From NCBI GenBank assembly GCA_016234345.1, contig JACRFG010000015.1, positions 1 through 26,842 on the forward strand: a stretch of 26,842 nt of DNA, in the 5' to 3' direction. Origin of the DNA: Candidatus Jorgensenbacteria bacterium. GTDB taxonomy: Bacteria > Patescibacteriota > Minisyncoccia > UBA6257 > GWB1-50-10. Under the pieces are notes generated by a model, which saw only the letters and a list, made by a program, of their open reading frames with translations, did not search any database and had not been told where the DNA came from. Position 1 is the stretch's first letter; every line of letters starts with the position of its first letter. A program made the translations under genes and the position numbers. Positions 13,320 through 21,500 of this stretch are shown here, piece after piece.

Positions 13320-15050
13320 TTAAGTTGTTTCTCGTAAAACCTCTTCAAAAGCAATAGAGCCGTCAAGAGCCTTAAGAACGCCATCTTGCCTCAAGGTAAC
13401 CATGCCTTGCCGACGCGCTTCATCCCAAAGCTTTCCTTCACCAGAAGACGTACTGATAAGCTCTTCAAGTTCTCGAGTCATCGAAAAAAGCTCAAAAATA
13501 GCTATACGGCCGGCCGTACCCTTGCCTTTACAAACTTTACAATTCTCTTTTGGCTCGGCCTTGTAGATAGTGTATGGCGATTTCCACTGTATGTCTGCCC
13601 TAATTTTAGACGGTAGGGTCGATAGAGCTTTTTCGATAACTTCCTGAACTTCCCCGATAGCTCGTTCACCTTTTTTGCATTCCGGACAAAGCTTTAAAAC
13701 AAGACGCTGGGCTATCATAAGATCCAAAGCCGAAGAAAGTAAGAATGTCGGAACACCGAGGTCAACAAGGCGTGGTATCACTCCAACAGCGTTATTGGTA
13801 TGGATCGTCGAAAGCACAATATGACCAGTCAGAGCAGCGTTTACGGCCAGACCGGCTGTTTCACTATCCCTGATTTCTCCTACCATAATCACGTCCGGAT
13901 CTTGCCGTAAAATTTGCCGCAATCCGGAAGCGAAAGTATAATCGATCTCCGGCCGCACCTGCGATTGATTGATGCCCTCCATGAAATACTCGACTGGATC
14001 CTCCAAACTCAATACGTTAACCGATTCTTGATTTAAACGCTGCATAATAGCATAAAGGGTTGTTGTTTTACCCGAACCGGTAGGACCACTAATCAAAATC
14101 ATGCCGTACGGACGCGCAATGGCGGATTCGAGGATTTTTGCATTCCACGACATAAGACCCAAAGCATTAAAGTTTTTAAGACCGGTTGTCGGATCAAGCA
14201 CACGAATCGCTGCTTTTTCTCCGCTTGGTGTAGGAAAAGTAGAAACGCGAAAATCTATGTCACGGCCAAAAAGTACGGTGCGGAAACGACCATCTTGAGG
14301 AATTCTAGTTTCATCAAGTTTAAGACGAGCCAGAACCTTAACGCGCGAAACTAGAGGCTGAGCCAAACTTGCCGGCAGACTAATAACCTCGGTTAATTTA
14401 CCATCGGTGCGAAAACGAATCCGTATGCGGGTACGCTGCGGTTCAATATGGACGTCCGAGGCTCCTTCCTCAACCGCCTGACTCAAAGTCGATGCGACGA
14501 TTTTAATAATAGGTGCTTCTGATTGAGATCCACCCTCCTCAAGGGATATAGCGCGTTCTTCGCTGGCAATCTCTCCGATTTCTTGAAGCGCTGCTTGCAC
14601 CTCGCTTTTGTATGGAGCGTAACGGCGCCACACCGCTGCCATATCCGAAGGAGTGACTACATAGACCCCCACCGACACTCCTTGCTGTTTGGCAATAAAC
14701 TTGAGCGCTTCTTGAGCACGAACATCGTCAGGTCTAAACATTCCTACCACAAGCAGATTTTTGCTTTTATCAAGCTCAATCGGAATTACTCGATAGTTCA
14801 TCGAAGTATGTCGAGGTATCATTTTTAAAATATCTTCCCCGATCGACTCAACAACAATTTTTTTGTAAGGCGCACCGATCAAATCGCTTTTAACCTTGGC
14901 TACGGCCGCTTCATCAACAATGCGTTGTTCGTAAAGAATTTCTTCAACTGGTCGTTGGGTAACCCCGGCATCGTTTAATAAACGGGATGCTCGCGCCTCA
15001 TCAATAAGCTGGCGTTTGACTAACTCTTTTAGTAAGTCTTGATCGGTCAT
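13320..15050 (-). CDS. pilB: Pilus assembly ATPase
   Basis: A 576-residue PilB/GspE extension motor. An N-terminal T2SSE-N domain (about 1-150) precedes the ATPase core. Core motifs: S-D-V-H-I-E-P (198-204), Walker A G-P-T-G-S-G-K-T (322-329), Asp box L-S-L-E-D-P-V-E-Y (347-355), Walker B D-V-I-M-V-G-E-I-R-D (386-395) and His box G-H-I-V-L-S-T-I-H-T-N-N (409-420). The zinc tetracysteine is present (C455, C458, C504, C507), which marks PilB over PilT. The length is usual. The ATG at 15050 has no strong ribosome site. An 87-bp gap upstream holds short inverted repeats. Confidence 0.96.
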   Translation of the reverse strand: MTDQDLLKELVKRQLIDEARASRLLNDAGVTQRPVEEILYEQRIVDEAAVAKVKSDLIGAPYKKIVVESIGEDILKMIPRHTSMNYRVIPIELDKSKNLLVVGMFRPDDVRAQEALKFIAKQQGVSVGVYVVTPSDMAAVWRRYAPYKSEVQAALQEIGEIASEERAISLEEGGSQSEAPIIKIVASTLSQAVEEGASDVHIEPQRTRIRIRFRTDGKLTEVISLPASLAQPLVSRVKVLARLKLDETRIPQDGRFRTVLFGRDIDFRVSTFPTPSGEKAAIRVLDPTTGLKNFNALGLMSWNAKILESAIARPYGMILISGPTGSGKTTTLYAIMQRLNQESVNVLSLEDPVEYFMEGINQSQVRPEIDYTFASGLRQILRQDPDVIMVGEIRDSETAGLAVNAALTGHIVLSTIHTNNAVGVIPRLVDLGVPTFLLSSALDLMIAQRLVLKLCPECKKGERAIGEVQEVIEKALSTLPSKIRADIQWKSPYTIYKAEPKENCKVCKGKGTAGRIAIFELFSMTRELEELISTSSGEGKLWDEARRQGMVTLRQDGVLKALDGSIAFEEVLRETT

Positions 15051-15071
15051 GCAAAGCTACGGATATATGAA

Positions 15072-15109
15072 TTGGTTACCAAACACGGTCTATAGATATT
15101 GGTATATTC
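15072..15109. promoter_or_regulatory. Repeat motifs upstream of pilB
   Basis: The gap before pilB holds the inverted repeat TTGGT-T-ACCAA (15072-15082) and the direct copy TATTGGTATATTC (15097-15109) that also occurs ahead of pilT. The shared TTGGT/ACCAA core suggests operator-type sites; no confident -10/-35 pair was found. Confidence 0.35.
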
Positions 15110-15137
15110 ACGTTCCATTCGTAATATTTGTCTAGTT

Positions 15138-15428
15138 TTAGAATGGCTGGAACGGATTCTCCCTGCCAGCTGGCGCAAGCGGAACATCGGTAGCGTGCCG
15201 CTTAAACTGTTTAGTCAAAGTGTCAATAGACGGCTTAGGATTAAAATCTTTAATCTTGTAATAATCTTCAAGAGCTAATAACTCTTTAGGCAATATAACT
15301 TCAATAGTCTTGGGTTTTTTGAAAAATAGGTAATAACCTCCCACAAACATTGAAATAACAATAAGAAGGGTGGTTAGAATCGCTACCCAATTCACCTGCG
15401 GTTTGTCTTCTTGAACAACAATAGCCAT
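15138..15428 (-). CDS. Small membrane-anchored pilus protein (PilP-position)
   Basis: A 96-residue protein with a short cytoplasmic N-terminus, one membrane helix (about 14-36) and an exported basic tail ending A-G-R-E-N-P-F-Q-P-F. It occupies the gene position of PilP, after pilM, pilN and pilO. The G-R-E-N-P-F ending resembles a motif of PilP/GspC-type linkers, but there is no lipobox and no room for the PilP beta domain that binds the secretin. With no secretin gene here, a reduced PilP analogue that only contacts PilN and PilO is plausible. Function is inferred from position; homology to PilP is unproven. It starts 8 nt after pilO. Confidence 0.75.
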   Translation of the reverse strand: MAIVVQEDKPQVNWVAILTTLLIVISMFVGGYYLFFKKPKTIEVILPKELLALEDYYKIKDFNPKPSIDTLTKQFKRHATDVPLAPAGRENPFQPF

Positions 15429-15436
15429 ATTCTTAG

Positions 15437-16015
15437 TTACTCTTGCTGATAGTACATTTCGACCGATATATTCAGACTGTCGAAAACAGGACCCGTACGA
15501 CCACGTTCGGGAACGCCCGGCTTGAATTTAAACGAATTGACATTAGCTACTCTCACGCTCGTCTCTAAAAGCTGTAAAAATCGTTTAAGGTCATTGTAAC
15601 CGCCGGACAACGTAAGCGTGATATTCAAAATACCCAGTTTCTTAATGAATGATTTGGTCGAAGCTTTAGGAACTATTGCTTCAAAACCAACACCAGAAAC
15701 ATTTACGTTGCTTTGCCTGGCGATTGCCTCAATTTCTCTAAGGGCTCCAATGGTTTCTTCACCGCTCGGAACAGCCAAAGAGATTGCGTCCTGCAATACT
15801 TTCAATCCTTTAAATTGAGCGATAAGTTTTTGAACCTGTTCAACGGCATTGTTTTGATTGTCATAAAGGTTCTGTTTCGAAGCTACTATAGCTCGCTGTT
15901 CGTCGATTGACTTGGCGGTACCACGAATAATCGTAGAGTAAACCACCAACGCCCCGATCAGAAATAGAACCGCGAGCCCGATACTTAAAATTCGTTTGGT
16001 TGAAACGCGGATCAT
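15437..16015 (-). CDS. pilO: Pilus inner-membrane assembly protein PilO
   Basis: A 192-residue bitopic protein: membrane helix at about 9-30, a coiled-coil (about 33-72), then an alpha/beta ferredoxin-like domain. Internal landmarks are L-A-V-P-S-G-E-E-T-I (about 79-88), I-A-R-Q-S-N-V, and L-S-G-G-Y-N-D-L-K-R-F-L-Q-L-L-E, the PilO signature helix. PilO pairs with PilN and links the cytoplasmic PilM ring to the periphery. It starts 5 nt after the PilN-like gene without a clear ribosome site, so coupled translation is likely. Confidence 0.85.
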   Translation of the reverse strand: MIRVSTKRILSIGLAVLFLIGALVVYSTIIRGTAKSIDEQRAIVASKQNLYDNQNNAVEQVQKLIAQFKGLKVLQDAISLAVPSGEETIGALREIEAIARQSNVNVSGVGFEAIVPKASTKSFIKKLGILNITLTLSGGYNDLKRFLQLLETSVRVANVNSFKFKPGVPERGRTGPVFDSLNISVEMYYQQE

Positions 16016-16020
16016 AAATA

Positions 16021-16596
16021 TTAAAGCTGTTTACTTAAAACCTCGGGCTTAAAAGTGAGTGTGAGAGAGAAAATAACACCTTCGGTCTGCACGCTCACAT
16101 CATCCAAAAGTACGCGATCAACTTCCTTAGCCCGTTCTAAAATAGCCATTTGCTGCGCCACGGTTTCAAACGAACTGCCAAAACCCCTAAGACGTATAGC
16201 GCGATCTATAACGGTCATGTCGGCATCAGTAAAATATACCGTTCCAATAGTGTTGCGTTCGAGAAACTTAAACACATTGGATGTATAAAGATGTTTATCT
16301 AAAATTGTCTTTAAGTTTACAGTTTGGGAATAAAACGCGTGGAAAGCCGCCCGGTCCGCCTCGGGAACACGCTCTGATAGCTTCTTCAAATCACTGTCTA
16401 AAGTTTTAGAACTAGTATCCAGATAAGAACCGTATCCAAAACGCAACCCAATATATACAAAAATAGTGAAAGCAAATATTATGATAGAAAAAATCAGCAA
16501 ACGCCACGGCCACCCGACCGGCAATTGCTCCATAACAAGATCTTCGGCTTCATTACTAAGTGCCGGCGTAGGTTGAGTTATTCTATTGATATCCAT
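16021..16596 (-). CDS. PilN-like pilus assembly protein
   Basis: A 191-residue bitopic protein with a cytoplasmic N-terminus of about 30 residues, a membrane helix (about 31-53), a short coiled-coil (about 60-78) and a C-terminal domain with F-L-E-R-N and I-R-L-R-G-F-G-S-S-F-E-T-V-A-Q-Q, in the layout of PilN (L-x-G-x-A-x-S-x-x-x-V-A). Position between pilM and pilO supports this. However, the N-terminal I-N-L-L-P motif by which PilN binds PilM is missing; the N-terminus is M-D-I-N-R-I-T-Q-P-T-P. The call is therefore by position and topology. It starts 4 nt after pilM, with an AAGG overlapping the pilM stop. Confidence 0.75.
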   Translation of the reverse strand: MDINRITQPTPALSNEAEDLVMEQLPVGWPWRLLIFSIIIFAFTIFVYIGLRFGYGSYLDTSSKTLDSDLKKLSERVPEADRAAFHAFYSQTVNLKTILDKHLYTSNVFKFLERNTIGTVYFTDADMTVIDRAIRLRGFGSSFETVAQQMAILERAKEVDRVLLDDVSVQTEGVIFSLTLTFKPEVLSKQL

Positions 16597-16600
16597 GTAT

Positions 16601-17710
16601 TTATAAATAGAACCTTAATGCCAAACCGACTGATAGAGCGAGCTCGGAAGAAAGAATTTTCATCGCCGGCTCAAGCGCTGGAGGATAGGCAATACGGGCA
16701 AATGGTCTGGGCGAGTTAAGCTCCAAACCCAACTGATCTTCAAAATATTTCTCAATTCCCGGCAAGTTCGCGCTTCCGCCAACCAATGTGAAACGCTCTA
16801 CTTTTCTAGAATATGTACGCTCATAAAGACTCTTTACGCGTTCGCACTCCTGTATTATAACACCCAAAAAAGGGAGTAGCGATGTTGATAACTCATACTC
16901 TCCGCCGAAACCAAGAAGGCCGCGACGGCGCTTGAGTTCTTCTGCTCTCGAAGCGGTTACTCCTAATCCGTGCGCGAGTGCCTGAGTCAACGATGCACCG
17001 CCATAATCCGACTGGCTGGTATATCTGACCGCGCCGCCCTGAGCAACCACAATACCGGTCGATTCGCCACCGATATCGATCATAAGCGTTGTAGGATCGG
17101 TAGGTTTAAGAAGCACGCGCTCAAAAGCAAGAGATTCGACTTCGATAGACGAAAGTTTCAGACCAACGGAGTTGAAAATTTTTTTGTATTTATGTATAAG
17201 CTCGCTTGGTATGGCAATAATTAAAATACGCTGATATCGGCCGCCTTGGGGATTATCATATTCCTCTATTTTGGACCACTCGAATGAAACTTCAGAAATA
17301 GGAATAGGAATATACCTCCTGGCCTGAAAAGAAATCGACTTTGATGTTTCTTCAGGAGAAAGTAACGGCATCTCTATGGGAATAACAAATGCAGCAAAAA
17401 GCGGTATCGAGGCGATAACAGTACGCGCCTTCGGTTTAACCTCATTAAGCAAAACGTTCAACGTTTTAGCCACTTCATTTTCTACAAGCTTAAGAGAGCT
17501 CGTCTGAAGCGCTTCGTTAGCACGTTCAAGATAACCCTTGGATTGTAATATTCCGTAATTTTGTAATATGATACGACCGTTCTGTTCGGCAAGTTCTACA
17601 CACTTCAAAGACACTGTTCCCATATCAATACCCAAAACCGATGTCGAGCTGACTAATTTACCTACGTCTTTGAAAAAATCAGTAACGCCCGAAAATTTTG
17701 TCCCCCACAT
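16601..17710 (-). CDS. pilM: Actin-like pilus assembly ATPase PilM
   Basis: A 369-residue FtsA/actin-fold protein forming the cytoplasmic ring of the pilus machine. Nucleotide motifs are L-G-I-D-M-G-T-V-S-L-K (26-36, phosphate 1), M-I-D-I-G-G-E-S-T-G-I (210-220, phosphate 2) and L-V-G-G-S-A-N-L-P-G-I (309-319, adenosine). The 1C-type domain is marked by R-R-Y-I-P-I-P. It is first in the cluster. An extended -10 box ends exactly 7 nt before its ATG, leaving no room for a ribosome site, so it appears to be read from a leaderless mRNA. The divergent neighbour is comF. Confidence 0.95.
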   Translation of the reverse strand: MWGTKFSGVTDFFKDVGKLVSSTSVLGIDMGTVSLKCVELAEQNGRIILQNYGILQSKGYLERANEALQTSSLKLVENEVAKTLNVLLNEVKPKARTVIASIPLFAAFVIPIEMPLLSPEETSKSISFQARRYIPIPISEVSFEWSKIEEYDNPQGGRYQRILIIAIPSELIHKYKKIFNSVGLKLSSIEVESLAFERVLLKPTDPTTLMIDIGGESTGIVVAQGGAVRYTSQSDYGGASLTQALAHGLGVTASRAEELKRRRGLLGFGGEYELSTSLLPFLGVIIQECERVKSLYERTYSRKVERFTLVGGSANLPGIEKYFEDQLGLELNSPRPFARIAYPPALEPAMKILSSELALSVGLALRFYL

Positions 17711-17717
17711 AATCTAC

Positions 17718-17729
17718 ATTTTAGCACAT
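17718..17729 (-). promoter_or_regulatory. Extended -10 promoter of pilM (leaderless)
   Basis: The minus strand reads ATGTGCTAAAATG: a TAAAAT -10 (17718-17723) with TGC in front. Seven nucleotides separate it from the ATG at 17710, so the predicted +1 is the A of ATG. The block ATGTGCTAWAATG is shared with the pilin promoter. Confidence 0.65.
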
Positions 17730-17788
17730 AAGAGTGAAAATAGACCTATATTGCGGCATAAACTTTTATGTACTAGGCTGATGCCAAT

Positions 17789-18526
17789 ATGAAACTGCAA
17801 AATTTATTAAAAACTGCTCTTGATATTATTTTCCCGCCGCAATGTGTAAGTTGTATTAAAAAACTAGAAGCCGCGGAAACAATTCTTTGTAAAAGTTGCC
17901 TCGGAAGCATAATACTGAACTCAAGCTTATACTGCCCAATATGTAACCGCCGCCTCTATCTCGCAAAAACCGTATGTCACACCGAAGCCAAATGCATTCT
18001 CGGAGCCGCAAGCTCTTATGAAATTAAAGCGGTCCGCGATCTCGTCCACGCCCTAAAGTACAATCACGTTAAAGTTACCGCCTTACTTATAGCTGAAATA
18101 ATCAAAAAATATTTAATGCCTCTCATTGCAAATTCAACCAATCAATCGATCGGACAAATAAAATACTTCACAGTCCTACCAATTCCTCTCCACCCGCAGC
18201 GCGAACGCGAACGCGGTTTTAACCAAGCGGTATTAATCGCGGAGTCCCTTAAAAATACAATAGCTCCAATCATACATGTTACAACTTCAAAAGCCCTTAT
18301 CAGAAACAAAAACGTGCCGTCACAAATATCATTCTCGTCTTATAAAGAAAGGAAAGAAAATGTCAGTAATGTTTTTGAAGTTACGACATATGAAGAGATA
18401 ATCGGCAAAAATATATTACTTATTGATGATGTAGCCACCTCAAACGCTACTATTAACGAAGCGGCCCGCGTCTTAAAAGAAGCGGGCGCTAAGAAAATCA
18501 TCGCGTTAGTTTTCGCCAAAGCTTAA
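17789..18526 (+). CDS. comF: ComF family phosphoribosyltransferase-like protein
   Basis: A 245-residue ComF protein, a soluble factor needed for natural transformation in several bacteria. The N-terminal zinc part has three C-x-x-C pairs (C19/C22, C34/C37, C49/C52). The C-terminal phosphoribosyltransferase fold has P-I-P-L-H-P-Q-R-E-R-E-R-G-F-N-Q-A, the ComF signature, and the PRPP loop I-L-L-I-D-D-V-A-T-S-N-A-T, where the usual T-T-G-A is S-N-A-T. It is divergent from pilM across 78 bp, which places a DNA-uptake protein beside the pilus genes. Its stop overlaps that of the convergent surface-protein gene by 3 nt. No strong ribosome site precedes the ATG. Confidence 0.93.
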   Translation: MKLQNLLKTALDIIFPPQCVSCIKKLEAAETILCKSCLGSIILNSSLYCPICNRRLYLAKTVCHTEAKCILGAASSYEIKAVRDLVHALKYNHVKVTALLIAEIIKKYLMPLIANSTNQSIGQIKYFTVLPIPLHPQRERERGFNQAVLIAESLKNTIAPIIHVTTSKALIRNKNVPSQISFSSYKERKENVSNVFEVTTYEEIIGKNILLIDDVATSNATINEAARVLKEAGAKKIIALVFAKA

Positions 18527-21500
18527 CGTTCGCGGAAGATGCGGCGAATAAGTCTGGTGGCGCTAGACCCTGAACCACCCACATTTAAGTCACTAACACT
18601 ACAAGCCTTACCAAGCTGGTCAGCGACAGTTAATGTAACGGTTGAAGTCGGAGTACTAAAGGTCACGCCGGATACGTTTTGATTTGAATCAGTTAATGGA
18701 CTGCCATTCGTAAATACCCAACTCCACGTATCAAGCGGTACCAACCCGCCGCTTCTGTCTTGGCTCACATCAGTAAAATCATACGATGAACCGTTCCAGG
18801 CCCACGTAAAGCCTGCGAGCGGCGGATAGTAACTCGGTGTGGTCGTGGAATTTAATGAGGTTGAGGTTGCCGAACGGACTCCGTCAAGGCTCACTGCACT
18901 TACTTCTACTCTAAATGTTGTATTAGGACCTAAACCATCACCCAACGGCGGCGGGTCAGATAACGGATTATGAAATCTCATGCCGGCACCGCTTCCGGTC
19001 GTAGTAGCAATAATTAATGTATCGTCCGATGGATCAGCCGTGCCTTGAGTATTAATAAAGTTAAGATCGGCCGAAACCTGCGGCGAGAGGGCTGAATAAT
19101 CCCAAGTTACACGATACTGCGGATCAAACGAACACCATTCTCCACCATCATCCGGCGGCGGAGGCGGGGGCGCAACCGAAATTCTCACGTTCGATACAAC
19201 CGGTGCTCTCGGTAAAATATCAGCAATAACATTACAATCAGCTGTACCATTGCCTCGCTGCTCACAGCCAGCCGGATCACTAAACTCAGTACTGGACTTA
19301 GAAAAAGCAATCCAACCAACTTGATCTCCACCCCACGCTTCACCACGAACTCTCTTCGATACCGGATCGTACCAAAGGCCGTATTCATTGGGCGGAAGCG
19401 GAGATGGATACGGCGTAGGATAGCCGTAAGCCGGAGTTACATACGGAGTGCCATAAGCCGGTGTCGGATATGGATATGGATAAGCCGGAGTCGGATATGG
19501 ATACGGATAAGCCGGAGTCGGATAAAGATACCCGGGCGTCGCATAAGGAGTACCATATGGTGTTCCATATGGAGTGCCGTACGGCGTTAAATAACCATAT
19601 TGAGCTTCGGCTTTCTCTACTACACCGGTAAAAATATTCCAAACACTTTTTGAAAAATTGGGTATTAACGAAGCTAAAAAGCTATTTACGGATCGCTTGA
19701 AATTCCAACTATAAGGCGTGTTGTAGGGCGTTGGATATGGATAAGAAGGTGAAGGATAAGCATACGATCCGCTCCCGATCGCGCCTCGCAAACTCACAAA
19801 ACCTCCCCAGCCGCCACCACTAGAATAAGCGGGTCCAAGAAAACGCATCCAACCGGAAAATTTATTGGTTGCCGGATCAAATTGCGCTACACATGGTGGC
19901 CCAGGCGAAACTTGAGTCGGAGCATCAGGACATTTCCAAAGATCATCTTGGTTAAAAGAAACCCAGCCATAGCCGTGGTAGCCATCTGACATGCCCCGAG
20001 CCAAACCAGAAACTACTCCGGAACTGGATATTTGAACACTGTATTTAATATCCGACGAATGTATATCTCCGTCCCAATCACGCGTATCACTGTTCATACT
20101 AATCCAACCAACACCGCCACCAATAACATCGAGCGGCAAACTATTAAAGCCAAAATTGGTCTCTGACCAGGCTTGTCCGCTTAAAACAAGAGCGATGTCA
20201 GCCTCAACCCGGACAGTATTAGTCGGCTGCGATCGTGCGGCTTGACGATATGATCGAACTCTAAAATCATAAGCTGCACCAACTGCCACAAAAGTCGATG
20301 TCTGATTTTCTAAATCAGCGGTAAACAACCAATCAGAAAAAGGTCCGCCATTCACTGATCTCTCAACCACAAATCCTTCATGACCATAGACTGTATCGGC
20401 TTGCCAGGCAAGATAAACTAAAGCTTGTTGGGTAGTCGAAGCAACATAAATAAGATTGGCCCGAAGATTGGCTGGAGCATTCAAGCCAGATGCAGCACTA
20501 GCTTCTTGAGAAAAGAATGAGCAAGCTTTGAGGCCGGGAGTGCGACATGCTCTAACCTTGTAGTAGCAAATATTGCCCGATGGACACGTATCATCAACGG
20601 TAGAGGTGCTATTTTGCGGAAACGTACGCCAAAGAGAGGGGGGGGTGACGCCGTCAAGCGATCGCCACATCTCATATTCATCTTCATTGCCCTGACCCCC
20701 GGCAATGTCGTACCACGTCATTTCAATTGTATTATTGCCGTAATTAGTATCAATGGTTCGAAAAATCGGAGCAGCCGGAATTACAAGCCATGGCGGGTTC
20801 GGAAATGGCGACGATGATGTAGTAAAATATATATGCTGATTGTTATTAGGATCACAACCAAAACCACCGACTTCTTTATTACGCACCATAAGTCCGTGCG
20901 ATCCCCTCACAACCGTTGCCGTATCGGAACCTGGTGGATAACCCACCACTGGATTGCCCGTTGAACTCACCGCTGTAATCGTAGGCAAATTTAAACTCCA
21001 CCCGACATTTTCTCCTGTAGGCAATCCACCCGTTATGGCCGAGCTGCTTGCAACCGGCGCTACCGAAGAAATAAAAGACGTGCCTGAAATATCAGTCGAT
21101 GTTGATTTATAAAAAGTAAAAAAACCATACTCATCAAAAAGTGACGACGTGGATGGCCCAGGGATCTTGGTATTAACTTGCCAATTTATTTTTAAAGTAG
21201 TTGGTTCAATGGCTTCGATCGCAACAATACTCGAAGATGCAGTTGAAGTTGGCACAGGAGCCGTTGATACCCAAAAAGGAAGACTGGATGAAGTTGAACA
21301 AATATTCGTTGTCGTACAAGCTCGTACTTTATAGAAATACCTGAAACCGGCTCCTGGATAAATCCAACGGTTGGCCGAATTTTGGTGAACTTCTATATAG
21401 TCATGGAATCCGGGGCCAGAGGTAGCAACATCATAGAAAGGACTCCAACTACAGGCGTCACATGTTTTACGAGAAAGTTGAAATTTATCAGCATTAACGC

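Noticed and set aside
6564..17710. A type II secretion system or archaellum instead of a type IV pilus
   Set aside because: PilT with its A-I-R-N-L motif, the PilM/N/O order and tandem small pilins indicate a pilus; no archaellum-type genes are present.
18523..18620. A cell-wall sorting signal at the C-terminus of the surface protein
   Set aside because: There is no LPxTG-like motif or hydrophobic segment; the end is a Gly/Ser linker with a short basic tail.
19321..19590. Plus-strand open frame with repeated R-I-W-I-x-I-S-R-S units
   Set aside because: It is the complement of the Tyr/Pro repeat tract, with no ribosome site and no independent protein features.
19399..19593. Regularly spaced DNA repeats that could be taken for a CRISPR array
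   Set aside because: The units are in frame, contiguous without unique spacers, and encode Tyr/Pro motifs within a long open gene.
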